This document shows, in pieces, positions 44,484 to 52,630 of a DNA stretch of 64,000 nucleotides (position 1 is the first letter of the stretch; each line of letters opens with the position of its first letter). Below the pieces are notes generated by a model. The model did not search any database and had not been told where the DNA came from. It was given only the letters and a program-made list of their open reading frames with translations. Origin of the DNA: Acidimicrobiales bacterium (lineage in GTDB: Bacteria > Actinomycetota > Acidimicrobiia > Acidimicrobiales > SZUA-35); NCBI GenBank assembly GCA_028285495.1, contig JANQPB010000006.1, positions 1-64,000 on the forward strand, given 5' to 3'. Position numbers and translations under genes: made by a program.

Positions 44484-44891
44484 ATGTCCAACCGCAGCAC
44501 CACCCCAGACGGCGCACCCGGCGGCGCACCCGACGGCAAGGTCCTCGTGGGCCTCACCCACGGTCCGGAGGACCCCGAGGACGTCCTCATCGCCTACCTC
44601 GTCGGCGTCGAGGCGGTCCGGGCCGGCAAGGAGGCCCTGATGTTCCTGACCAAGGAGGCCGTCGAGGTGGCCGTCAAGGGCGCCGTCGCCGACATCGACG
44701 TGCCCGGCGCCCCGTCGGTCGCCGGCCTCCACGACGAGTACGTCGCCTCGGGTGGACGCATCTACGCCTGCCCCGTCTGCGTCAAGATCCGAGACCTCGG
44801 CGAGGCCAACTGGGCCGAGGGCACCGAGATCACGGGCATGCCGGCCGTGTACGACTTCACCACCGGCGGCGCCCTGACGTTCAACTACTGA
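44484..44891 (+). CDS. DsrE/DsrF-like family protein
   Basis: A 135-residue protein. KVLVGLTHGPEDPEDVLIAYLVGVEAVRAGKE begins the Rossmann-like DsrE fold; FLTKEAVEVAVKG follows; the Cys pair YACPVC (Cys96, Cys99) lies where DsrE/TusD proteins carry the active sulfur-relay Cys. The family moves persulfide sulfur or binds metals through this Cys. It follows the methyltransferase after 76 bases on the same strand, likely in one unit. Its own start is preceded by AAAGTGAG. The first ~15 residues (Ser/Thr/Pro/Gly) are disordered. Confidence 0.85.
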   Translation: MSNRSTTPDGAPGGAPDGKVLVGLTHGPEDPEDVLIAYLVGVEAVRAGKEALMFLTKEAVEVAVKGAVADIDVPGAPSVAGLHDEYVASGGRIYACPVCVKIRDLGEANWAEGTEITGMPAVYDFTTGGALTFNY

Positions 44892-44893
44892 GC

Positions 44894-44923
44894 GGCGCCG
44901 GCCCCCGATCGAGGGGCGGCGCC
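44894..44923. terminator. Hairpin between convergent genes (proximal)
   Basis: Arms GGCGCCGGCCCC (44894-44905) and GGGGCGGCGCC (44913-44923) pair over 11 bases with a single bulged G. It starts 2 bases after the DsrE stop and faces the convergent acyl-CoA dehydrogenase. No T-run. Confidence 0.45.
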
Positions 44924-44930
44924 GATCACA

Positions 44931-44963
44931 CCGGGCCGGACCCTCGAGCGGGCTCCGGCCCGG
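44931..44963. terminator. Hairpin between convergent genes (distal)
   Basis: Perfect 10-base arms CCGGGCCGGA and TCCGGCCCGG around a 13-base loop; together with the hairpin before it this probably stops transcription from both sides. Confidence 0.45.
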
Positions 44964-44986
44964 CGGCGCGTTCGGGCTCGGATCGC

Positions 44987-46213
44987 TCAGCTCATCCGGA
45001 ACTCGGGGCTGTGGCGCTTGATCTCGCGCCGGGCGATCGTCATCTTGTGGACCTCGTCCGGTCCATCGGCGATCCGCAGGGTCCGCATGTGGGCGTACAT
45101 GTGGGCGAGCGGGGTGAACTGGGTGACGCCGGCGGCGCCGTGGACCTGGATCGCCCGATCGATGATCTTGAGGGCCATGTTGGGGATGGCCACCTTGATG
45201 CCCGAGATCTCCTGGGCCGCCGCCTTGTTGCCGACGGTGTCCATCAGGTGGGCGACGTGGAGGACGTACTGGCGGGCCTGGTCGATCTCGATCCTGGCCT
45301 CGGCGATCCAGTCCTGGACCAGGCCCTGCTGGGCCACCAGCTTGCCGAACGTCTCCCGCTCGAGCGATCGCTTGACCATGTGCTCGAGGGCCCGCTCGGC
45401 CACCCCGATCGAGCGCATGCAGTGGTGGATGCGACCCGGGCCGAGCCGGGCCTGGCTGATGGCGAAGCCCTCGCCCTCGCCGCCGAGGATGTGGTCCTCG
45501 GGAACCCGGACGTCGGTGTAGACGACCTCCGGATGGCCGCCCCGGTCGTGATAGCCGAAGACCAGTGGGTCGCGCCCGAACGAGATCCCCGGGGTGTCCT
45601 TCGGGACGACGATCATCGACTGCTGGCGATGCCTGGCCGCATCCGGGTCGTTCTTGCCCATCACGATCAGGACCTCGCAGCTCGGCCGCAGGGCGTTCGA
45701 GGAGAACCACTTCTTCCCGTTGAGGACGTAGTGGTCGCCGTCGCGGTCGATCCGGAGCTCGATGTTGGATGCGTCGGAGCTGGCCACCTCGGGCTCCGTC
45801 ATCGAGAACGCAGAGCGGATGTCGCCCTGGAGCAGCGGGGCCAGCCACCGCTCCTTGACCGCCTCCGAGGCGTAGAGGTTGAGGATCTCCATGTTGCCGG
45901 TGTCAGGCGCCGCGCAGTTGAGGGCCTCGGACGAGAACGGGACCTTGCCGAGCTGCTCGGAGATGGGGGCGTAGTCGAGGTTCGACAGCTTGGTCCCGGG
46001 CGCCTGGGGATCGAGGTGGGGGATGAACAGGTTCCACAGGCCCCGCTCGCGGGCCGCCGCCTTGAGCTTCTCCATCATCGGCGGCGTGTCGTGGACGTTG
46101 TCGAGGGACTCGTACTCGGCGTAGTACTCCTCCTCGTTCGGGTAGATGAAGTCGGCCATGAACTGCGAGACCTGCTCCTGCAGCTCGAGGCCCTGGTCGC
46201 TGAATCCGTACAT
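44987..46213 (-). CDS. Acyl-CoA dehydrogenase (ACAD10/11-like)
   Basis: A 408-residue FAD enzyme. SAFSMTEPEVASSDASNIE is the FAD-binding signature (about 140-158), YVLNGKKWFSSNA follows, and RIHHCMRSIGVAERALEHM and QVHGAAGVTQFTPLAHMYAHMRTLRIADGPDEVHKM form the C-terminal helical domain with the catalytic acidic residue in DGPDEVH. This variant is typical of the ACAD10/11-like group acting on hydroxylated or very long acyl-CoAs. GAGGAGGAG precedes the ATG. A strong inverted repeat stands 22 bases upstream of the start, probably an operator. Confidence 0.92.
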   Translation of the reverse strand: MYGFSDQGLELQEQVSQFMADFIYPNEEEYYAEYESLDNVHDTPPMMEKLKAAARERGLWNLFIPHLDPQAPGTKLSNLDYAPISEQLGKVPFSSEALNCAAPDTGNMEILNLYASEAVKERWLAPLLQGDIRSAFSMTEPEVASSDASNIELRIDRDGDHYVLNGKKWFSSNALRPSCEVLIVMGKNDPDAARHRQQSMIVVPKDTPGISFGRDPLVFGYHDRGGHPEVVYTDVRVPEDHILGGEGEGFAISQARLGPGRIHHCMRSIGVAERALEHMVKRSLERETFGKLVAQQGLVQDWIAEARIEIDQARQYVLHVAHLMDTVGNKAAAQEISGIKVAIPNMALKIIDRAIQVHGAAGVTQFTPLAHMYAHMRTLRIADGPDEVHKMTIARREIKRHSPEFRMS

Positions 46214-46234
46214 CGGGCTCCTCCTCGGCTCGTG

Positions 46235-46274
46235 GTCGACCTCACCGGCGACGGTGGCGCCACCGGAGGTCGAC
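46235..46274. promoter_or_regulatory. Nested palindrome upstream of acyl-CoA dehydrogenase
   Basis: Perfect 9-base arms GTCGACCTC (46235-46243) and GAGGTCGAC (46266-46274) enclose a 12-base perfect palindrome GGTGGCGCCACC (46253-46264). It lies 22-61 bases before the start at 46213. Likely operator for a TetR-type or similar repressor. Confidence 0.5.
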
Positions 46275-46381
46275 AGTGGTAGTGCTAGCACGGGGGCGGC
46301 CGGCCGGGCGAAGTGGTCGACGGGTCCGGGACCTTGGTCCCTTTTGCGTCGCCGCAGAGGAAGCGCCGAGCGGCCGCGGAC

Positions 46382-46387
46382 TAGCGT
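46382..46387 (+). promoter_or_regulatory. -10 box, leaderless promoter of small gene
   Basis: TAGCGT, 6 bases before ATG 46394. Confidence 0.45.
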
Positions 46388-46393
46388 CGGCTC

Positions 46394-46609
46394 ATGGTCG
46401 ACGCAGACGTGGAGAAGGTGTTGATCCGCCAGGAGCTGATCTGGGGCGGATTGTACGGTCCGCCCCGGGCGGCCGAGCTGGTGGCCGACGCTCGTCGACA
46501 GCTGGAGGCCGACCCCGGACTCGACCCCGCCGAGGTGCTGCGCGCGCTCGACCCCGACGACGACATCGACGCCGACGAGGCCGGGACCTACCGACCCGCC
46601 GTCGGCTGA
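46394..46609 (+). CDS. Small acidic hypothetical protein
   Basis: A 71-residue protein, not recognised. It begins with a helical VEKVLIRQELIWGG segment, has a positively charged middle (ELVADARRQLEADPG) and a very acidic end (LDPDDDIDADEAG). The leaderless promoter box supports expression. No membrane span or Cys. It lies between the divergent acyl-CoA dehydrogenase and the convergent sarcosine-dehydrogenase-like gene. Confidence 0.55.
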   Translation: MVDADVEKVLIRQELIWGGLYGPPRAAELVADARRQLEADPGLDPAEVLRALDPDDDIDADEAGTYRPAVG

Positions 46610-46637
46610 CCGCTCCGCCGCCGGGGCATCCGACCCC

Positions 46638-49121
46638 CTAGGCCCGCATGCGGTCGCCGGCCGGATCGAACAGCGCGTCGGTCAGACGCGACGCCGGGCG
46701 GCGCACGCCGAACACCTCGATCTCGTAGCCGTCACCGTCGACCGGCACGTCGCTGCGGACGTAGCCGGCGGCCACCGACGCCTGTGAGTGGTGGGCGTAG
46801 CCGCCGGAGGTGACCCAGCCGACGACCTCGTCGCCGAACCAGATCGGCTCGTCGCCGATGGCGTCGGCCGCGCCACCAGCCGGATCGATCTCCTCGGCCA
46901 GCGTGAAGAAGGCCAGTCGTCGCTCGACGCCGCGATCCCGCTCGGCGACGACGGCGTCGCGGCCGACGAAGTCCTTGCCGAGCCGCACGGTCCAGCCGAG
47001 GCCCGCCTGGTCGGGGGTGTAGATCGGGCGGTACTCGGTTGCCCAGGCGCCGAAGCTCTTCTCGAGCCGAAGGCTGTCGAGCGCGCGGCCGCCGAACAGG
47101 CGGAGGCCGTTCTCGGCTCCGGCGTCGACGAGCAGGTCGAACACCGCCCGCTGGTTGGCCGACGGCATCCACAGCTCGTAGCCGAGGTCGCCGGTGAACG
47201 AGATGCGGCCGACCAGGCACCGGTGGTAGCCGAGCTCGATCGAGCGGATGTCGAGGAACCGGAACGCGTCGGCGCCGACGTCGGCGTCGGCCACGGCGGC
47301 CAGCAGCGAGCGGGCGGCCGGCCCGGCGATGGCGAGCCCGCACAGGTCGGGGCCGAGCGCTCGGACCGACACCGAGCCGTCGGCCGGGAGCTCGGCTGCG
47401 AACCATCGCCGGTGGTACGACTCGGCCGCACCGGAGCCGAAGACCATGAACGACTCCCCGCCGTCGCCCCGGCCGCCGTCGCCGCCGAGACCGCCCGGTA
47501 GGCAGGCGACGGTGACGTCGCCGATGAGCTTGCCCTGGTGGTTGAGCATCGGGCTGAGCACCAGGCGGCCCGGCGGCGGCATGGTGTTGGTGAGCAGGTG
47601 GTCCAGCCAGGACCGGGATCCGGGACCGGTGACCTCGTACTTGGCGAAGTTGGTCGTCTCCAGCAGACCGACCCCGCTGCGGACCGCCGCCACCTCGGCG
47701 GCCACCCGATCGAAGGCGTTCGAGCGCCGCAGCGTGACCTCCTCGACCGGGTCGAGGCCGGGCGCCTGGAACCACAGCGCGTGCTCCAGCCCGTACGACG
47801 CCCCCCACACGGCGTTGGCCGCCGCGAGGCGATCGTGGATCGGCGTCGTCTGCAGCGGTCGACCGGCCGGCAGCTCCTCGTTCGGGTAGGCGATCCGGAA
47901 CCGGCGGCCGTAGTTCTCCCTGACCTTGGCCTCGGTGTAGCGGGGGGTGGCCCAGGGGCCGTAGCGGGCGACGTCCATGGCCCACACGTCGTGGCCGGGG
48001 TCGCCCTCGGTCATCCAGTTGGCCAGCGTCATCCCGACCCCGCCGCCCTGGCTGAGCCCGGCCATGACCCCGGCGGCGATCCAGTGCCCCGGCTGGTCGC
48101 GGATCGGTCCGATCACCGGGTTGCCGTCCGGGGTGAACGTGAACGGTCCGTTGATGACCTGCTTGATCCCGAGGTCGTTGAAGATCGGGAAGTGGGCGAA
48201 GCCGACGGCGAGCGAGTCGGCGATCCGGTCGAGGTCCGGCTCGAGCAGCCTGGCCTCGAAGTCCCAGGGGGTCTCGGAGACCGACCAGGGCACGCCGTTG
48301 CGCTCGTAGGTGCCGAGCAGCAGGCTCTCGCCCTCCTGGCGGAGGTAGATCTCGCCGCCGAAGTCGACGGCGTGCAGGCCCTCGCGGCCGCTGGCCCGGT
48401 TCCAGTCCCGGATCCCGGGCACCGACTCGGTCAGCAGGTACATGTGCTCCATGGCCAGGATCGGCAGCTCCAGCCCGCACATCCGGCCGACGTCGCGGGC
48501 CCAGAGCCCGCCGGCGTTGACGAAGTGCTCACAGGTGATCGTGCCGGCCTCGCCGCAGTCGATGTGCCACAGTCCGTCCGGCCGGCGGCGGATGTCCTCG
48601 GCCCAGGTGTGGCGCTCGACCTCGGCCCCCGCCATCCTGGCCGCCTTGGCGTAGGCGTTGGTCACGCCGGAGGGATCGACGTGGCCCTCGAGCGGGTCGT
48701 ACATGGCCCCGACGAAGTACTGCTCGTCGAGATAGGGCAACAGCTCCTTGGCCTCGGCCACCGAGATCATCTCGGTGTCCACCCCGAGGTAGCGGCCGCG
48801 GGCGTGGGCATTGCGGAGCCAGTCCATCCGCTCCTCGGTGTCGGCCAGCTGGACCCCGCCGGTCAGGTGGATGCCGCAGTCCTGGCCGCTCAGCTCCTCG
48901 ATCTCCCGGTACAGCTCGATCGTGTACTTCTGGAGGGCGGCCACGTTGGGGTCGCCGTTGAGCGTGTGCATGCCGCCGGCGGCGTGCCAGGTCGACCCGG
49001 CGGTCAGCTCGCGCCGCTCGACGAGGACGACGTCGGTCCAGCCGTTGCGGGTCAGGTGGTAGAGCACGCTGGCGCCGACGACGCCGCCGCCGATCACGAC
49101 GGCCTTGGCCTGGGTCTTCAA
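46638..49121 (-). CDS. Dimethylglycine/sarcosine dehydrogenase-like (DAO + GcvT)
   Basis: An 827-residue two-domain enzyme. Residues 1-400 are a DAO-type FAD domain: AVVIGGGVVGASVLYHL (7-23) and LTAGSTWHAAGG, whose His46 is the residue that covalently binds FAD in this family. The FAO/GcvT part occupies about 430-827 (YGLEHALWF, LLETTNFAKYEVTGPG, FTGDLGYELWMP, GGRALDSLRLEKSFGAWATEY), which passes the methyl carbon to tetrahydrofolate. It oxidatively demethylates dimethylglycine to sarcosine or sarcosine to glycine. It starts 5 bases after the Rieske gene's stop, in one operon with it and with the IclR gene upstream. Confidence 0.92.
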   Translation of the reverse strand: MKTQAKAVVIGGGVVGASVLYHLTRNGWTDVVLVERRELTAGSTWHAAGGMHTLNGDPNVAALQKYTIELYREIEELSGQDCGIHLTGGVQLADTEERMDWLRNAHARGRYLGVDTEMISVAEAKELLPYLDEQYFVGAMYDPLEGHVDPSGVTNAYAKAARMAGAEVERHTWAEDIRRRPDGLWHIDCGEAGTITCEHFVNAGGLWARDVGRMCGLELPILAMEHMYLLTESVPGIRDWNRASGREGLHAVDFGGEIYLRQEGESLLLGTYERNGVPWSVSETPWDFEARLLEPDLDRIADSLAVGFAHFPIFNDLGIKQVINGPFTFTPDGNPVIGPIRDQPGHWIAAGVMAGLSQGGGVGMTLANWMTEGDPGHDVWAMDVARYGPWATPRYTEAKVRENYGRRFRIAYPNEELPAGRPLQTTPIHDRLAAANAVWGASYGLEHALWFQAPGLDPVEEVTLRRSNAFDRVAAEVAAVRSGVGLLETTNFAKYEVTGPGSRSWLDHLLTNTMPPPGRLVLSPMLNHQGKLIGDVTVACLPGGLGGDGGRGDGGESFMVFGSGAAESYHRRWFAAELPADGSVSVRALGPDLCGLAIAGPAARSLLAAVADADVGADAFRFLDIRSIELGYHRCLVGRISFTGDLGYELWMPSANQRAVFDLLVDAGAENGLRLFGGRALDSLRLEKSFGAWATEYRPIYTPDQAGLGWTVRLGKDFVGRDAVVAERDRGVERRLAFFTLAEEIDPAGGAADAIGDEPIWFGDEVVGWVTSGGYAHHSQASVAAGYVRSDVPVDGDGYEIEVFGVRRPASRLTDALFDPAGDRMRA

Positions 49122-49125
49122 CGGA

Positions 49126-50418
49126 TCAGCCTCGCTTGGTCTCGGTCTCGTTTTCGATGGACGGTGGATGGGGGTTCGGCTTCCCGCCGAGCTCGACGTC
49201 GGTGCCGGGGTGGTCGCCGGCCGGGATCGGCAGGTCGGCCGGCTCGGGCACGGTGCAGAGGTCGGCCAGCATCGTGTGGAACCGTCGCAACGGCTCCTCG
49301 AACCGGGGGGCGAGCGGCCCGGCCGGCACCGCGCCCCGGCTCAGGCCCCGTTGGCTCCGCTCGACGATCTCGATGTCCTCGCCGTTCACGTCGAGCCAGA
49401 ACTGCCGCAGCGCAGCGAAGCCGGAGCGGCGGGCGGCCGGCTGGTCGGCGTCGCCCGTCGGCGTCGCTCCGTCCGGTGGGAGCAGCCAGGTGCAGTGCTC
49501 CCGGGTCCGGCCCGGCCCGTCCGGCTCCAGCCGCAGCACGAAGGCGTGGTTCGGCAGGATCGAGATCAGCACGTTGGGGAAGACGGCGATGTGGCGACCG
49601 CTCACCGAGTCGGAGTCATCGAGCCCGGCCATCGGCGGCAGGCTCAGCCAGGTCGAGCCGTCGCCGTCGGTGACCGGGGTGGTCGTCTGCCCGCAGTACA
49701 TGCCGGGGCCCTGGTAGCGGTAGTGGTCGTCGACCCGGGAGACCGTCGCCAGGCCAGGATGGACCCACGGGAGGTGGTAGTACTCCTGGTAGTTCTCCGA
49801 GATCAGCTTCCAGTTGGCATCGATCTCGATCGAGAGCCCGTCGGCCCGCTGCCAGCGGTCGAGCCGGTAGCCGGCGAGCCGGTCGGGCAGGTCGCCGAGC
49901 CACGACGCCAGCGGCGGGGTGGCCGGATCGAGGCAGGCGAAGAGCAGGCACCCGGCGGCGTCGGCCCGCACGGGGACGAGGTCGAGGCCGTCGGTCGGGG
50001 CGGCCGCCGCACCGGGCACGTCGTCGAAGCGGGGGGTCGAGACGAGCGTGCCGTCGAGGTCGTAGCCCCATCGGTGGTAGGGGCAGCGGATCGTGCCCCT
50101 GACCGTGCAGTCGGACTCGGCCAGTTCCGTGCCGCGATGACGGCAGGAGTTGAGGAAGCCGCGGAGCTGCCCGTCGCCGTTGCGGGTCACCAGAATGGCG
50201 CGGCGGCCGACCGGGCGGGCCAGCACCGCGCCCGGTCGATCGAGCTCGGCGGTCAGCCCGACGCAGACCCAGGCCCGCTCGAAGACCCGGTCGAGCTCGG
50301 CGGCGTGGATCGCCGGGTCGGTGTAGAGGGAGGGAGGGAGCCCGGTGGTCGCCCCGAGCGGTCGGCGGGTGCCGGCCCAGGTGGCGTGGTCGGTGATGTC
50401 GAGTGGCCCGGCGGTCAT
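49126..50418 (-). CDS. Rieske non-heme iron oxygenase (glycine betaine demethylase-like)
   Basis: A 430-residue Rieske oxygenase alpha subunit. The [2Fe-2S] site is CRHRG (Cys92, His94) and CPYHRWGY (Cys112, His115); the mononuclear iron site has NYQEYYHLPWVHPGL with His215 and His220. It resembles GbcA, which removes a methyl group from glycine betaine as formaldehyde; carnitine or stachydrine monooxygenases are possible alternatives. The reductase partner (GbcB) is not in the window. Start overlaps the IclR stop by 4 bases (ATGA). The downstream dimethylglycine dehydrogenase-like gene fits the next step. Confidence 0.9.
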   Translation of the reverse strand: MTAGPLDITDHATWAGTRRPLGATTGLPPSLYTDPAIHAAELDRVFERAWVCVGLTAELDRPGAVLARPVGRRAILVTRNGDGQLRGFLNSCRHRGTELAESDCTVRGTIRCPYHRWGYDLDGTLVSTPRFDDVPGAAAAPTDGLDLVPVRADAAGCLLFACLDPATPPLASWLGDLPDRLAGYRLDRWQRADGLSIEIDANWKLISENYQEYYHLPWVHPGLATVSRVDDHYRYQGPGMYCGQTTTPVTDGDGSTWLSLPPMAGLDDSDSVSGRHIAVFPNVLISILPNHAFVLRLEPDGPGRTREHCTWLLPPDGATPTGDADQPAARRSGFAALRQFWLDVNGEDIEIVERSQRGLSRGAVPAGPLAPRFEEPLRRFHTMLADLCTVPEPADLPIPAGDHPGTDVELGGKPNPHPPSIENETETKRG

Positions 50419-51158
50419 GACGTCGGCGAGGGTGAGCGCCCGATGGTGGCGGAGAGGGCCGCAGCATGGCGGGTCACCAGCTCGGCCAGCTCGCGCTCCC
50501 GAGCGCCGGGGAACCGGTAGCTGGGGCCGTACAGGTAGAGCGAGGCGACGGCCCGGTCCCGATGGTCCCGCACCGGGGCGGCGACGCTGCTGAGGCCGTC
50601 GCGGTAGTCGCCGTGACTCCAGCTCACCCCGGCCCGGTCGGCCTCGCCGAGGCGGCGGCGGAGCTGCCCGGCGTCGAGGTCGGGGTGGCGGTCGAGGTAG
50701 CCGGTGATCGCCTCCGGCCCGGCCCCGGCCAGGACGACCAGCCCGGCGCCCCCCTGGTGGAGGGGCCAGCGACGACCGGTCCAGTCCTCGGCTCGGACCG
50801 GCTTCGGGGCATCCACCTGGGCGACGCACTGGAGCTCGTCGCCGATCGGCACCGACAGCCCGGCGGCCTCACCGGTGGTGTCGGCCAGCGCCTCGAGGTG
50901 GGGTCTGGCCGCCGGCTCGACCGGCGGGAACGCAGCGTCAGGGGCGTTGGCCATGGCCACGATGGCCGGTCCGATCCGGTAGGTGCCGTCTGCGTCCCGC
51001 ACGACGGTGTCGGCTCGCTCGAGGGTGGCCAGCAGGCGTCCGGCCGTCGAGGTCGGCATGTCGGTTCGCCTGGCCAGGCCGCTGAGCCCGTCCGGCCGCT
51101 CGGCGATGCCGGCCAGGAGGGCGACGGCTCGCTCGATGCTTTGGACCGTTTCCGTCAC
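50415..51158 (-). CDS. IclR-family transcriptional regulator
   Basis: A 247-residue regulator. TVQSIERAVALLAGIAERPDGLSGLARRTDMPTSTAGRLLATLE (residues 2-45) is the N-terminal winged helix; the C-terminal ~170 residues (VEPAARPHLEALADTTGEAAGL, PLHQGGAGLVVLAG, VSWSHGDYRDGLSSVAAPV) form the effector domain. It probably controls this leftward operon and the divergent FAD oxidase through the two palindromes at 51169-51217. GTG 51158 is the first start in frame with the domain. The effector is presumably a methylated amine or an intermediate. Confidence 0.92.
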   Translation of the reverse strand: MTETVQSIERAVALLAGIAERPDGLSGLARRTDMPTSTAGRLLATLERADTVVRDADGTYRIGPAIVAMANAPDAAFPPVEPAARPHLEALADTTGEAAGLSVPIGDELQCVAQVDAPKPVRAEDWTGRRWPLHQGGAGLVVLAGAGPEAITGYLDRHPDLDAGQLRRRLGEADRAGVSWSHGDYRDGLSSVAAPVRDHRDRAVASLYLYGPSYRFPGARERELAELVTRHAAALSATIGRSPSPTS

Positions 51159-51168
51159 AGGGCGTAGT

Positions 51169-51186
51169 CTTCCCGCATGTCGGAAG
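51169..51186. promoter_or_regulatory. IclR operator candidate, weaker
   Basis: Arms CTTCC and GGAAG around 8 bases, 11 bases before the IclR start and 91 before the divergent gene; an imperfect version of the next site. Confidence 0.4.
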
Positions 51187-51196
51187 TCTGGCAAGT

Positions 51197-51217
51197 CCTT
51201 CCCGTATCTCGGGAAGG
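51197..51217. promoter_or_regulatory. IclR operator candidate, strong
   Basis: Arms CCTTCCCG and CGGGAAGG, perfect, around TATCT; about midway between the divergent genes. Confidence 0.6.
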
Positions 51218-51277
51218 CGAGGAACCGTCCGCCACCGCCGTCCCGGGGTCGGGAGCAGTCCTCGCCGAGGCGAGCCG

Positions 51278-52585
51278 ATGAGCGCGCTGGCCACCGCACC
51301 GGTGGTCATCATCGGCGGTGGGCTCATGGGCTGCTCGATCGCAACCGACCTCGCCAGGCGTGGTGCGGCGGTCACCGTCGTCGATCGCGGGCCCGGCCCG
51401 GGCACCGGCTCGACGGCGGCCTCGAGCGCGATCGTCCGCTTCCACTACTCGACCGACGCCGGCACCGCCCTGGCCTACGAGGGCCTGCACTACTGGCGCC
51501 ACTGGGCCGACCACATCCGGGTCGAGCCGGCCGGCGGTCTCGTCGGGCTGGTCACCACCGGCATGGTCGGCCTGATCGACCGGACCGGCCACGCCGAGCG
51601 CTGCCGGCCGATCCTCGACCGCCTCGGCGTGCCGAACGAGTGGTGGGACACCGACGACCTGCGGGCCAACATGCCCTACCTCGACGTCGGCGAGTTCTGG
51701 CCGCCGACCCGATTGGACGACGAGCGCTTCTTCGCCGAGGCGACCGGACAGCTCGGCGGCGCCCTCTACGAGCCCGAGGGCGGCTATGTGACCGACCCGC
51801 AGCTGGCGGCGGCCAACCTGCACGACGCCGCCGTGGCCGCCGGCGCGACCTTCCGGTTCGGCTCGACGGTGACCGGCGTCGTCGCGGCCTCCGACCGGGT
51901 GACCGGGGTCCAGCTGGCCGACGGCTCGACGATCGGGGCCGCCATCGTGGTCAACGCCGCCGGACCGCACTCGTCGGCCATCAACCGGCTGGCCGGGCTC
52001 GCTGGCACGATGGCCATCGGCACCCGCCCGCTCCGCCAGGAGGTCCACCTCGTCGCCGCCCCCGAGGCCCCCGATCCCGATCGGCCGATCCCGGCTCTCG
52101 GCGACGGGGACAGCGGCTTCTACTACCGCCCGGACGGCCACGGGAACCTGCTGGTCGGCAGCGTCGAGCCGGACTGCGACCCGCTGGAGTGGCTCGACGA
52201 TCCCGACGACCTCGACATCGCCTTCGGCCCGCAATGGGACGTGCAGACCCTCCGCGTCGCCCGCCGCATCCCATCGGTCGGCGTGCCCCACGACCGCCGG
52301 GGCACGGTCGGCGTCTACGACGCCTCCGACGACTGGATCCCGGTCTACGACCGCACCGACCTCGACGGCTTCTACGTCGCCATCGGGACGAGCGGCAACC
52401 AGTTCAAGAACGGCGGTCCGGTCGGTCACCTGATGGGCGAGCTGATCGAGGCCGTCGAGGGCGGGCTCGACCACGACGCCGAGCCGCTGGTGGTCACCGG
52501 GCCCCACACCGGCCTCGACATCGACCTCGCCACCTTCGCCAGGAACCGATCGACCGCCTCGTCGTCGATGAGCGTTCGTGGCTGA
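51278..52585 (+). CDS. DAO-family FAD-dependent amine oxidase (sarcosine/glycine oxidase-like)
   Basis: A 435-residue FAD protein. VVIIGGGLMGCSIATDLARRG (9-29) binds FAD; TGSTAASSAIVRFHYST follows; IVVNAAGPHSSAI and the C-terminal GFYVAIGTSGNQFKNGG close the cofactor site. It resembles the beta subunit of heterotetrameric sarcosine oxidase and monomeric N-methyl amino-acid oxidases. It is divergent from the IclR-Rieske-DMGDH operon and probably responds to the same regulator. No alpha, gamma or delta subunit genes are adjacent, so a single-subunit oxidase or dehydrogenase is favoured. Confidence 0.88.
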   Translation: MSALATAPVVIIGGGLMGCSIATDLARRGAAVTVVDRGPGPGTGSTAASSAIVRFHYSTDAGTALAYEGLHYWRHWADHIRVEPAGGLVGLVTTGMVGLIDRTGHAERCRPILDRLGVPNEWWDTDDLRANMPYLDVGEFWPPTRLDDERFFAEATGQLGGALYEPEGGYVTDPQLAAANLHDAAVAAGATFRFGSTVTGVVAASDRVTGVQLADGSTIGAAIVVNAAGPHSSAINRLAGLAGTMAIGTRPLRQEVHLVAAPEAPDPDRPIPALGDGDSGFYYRPDGHGNLLVGSVEPDCDPLEWLDDPDDLDIAFGPQWDVQTLRVARRIPSVGVPHDRRGTVGVYDASDDWIPVYDRTDLDGFYVAIGTSGNQFKNGGPVGHLMGELIEAVEGGLDHDAEPLVVTGPHTGLDIDLATFARNRSTASSSMSVRG

Positions 52586-52630
52586 CCAGCGGCGCGGCGT
52601 CCGGCCGCCGCCAGGCGTGCGACCCGGGCG

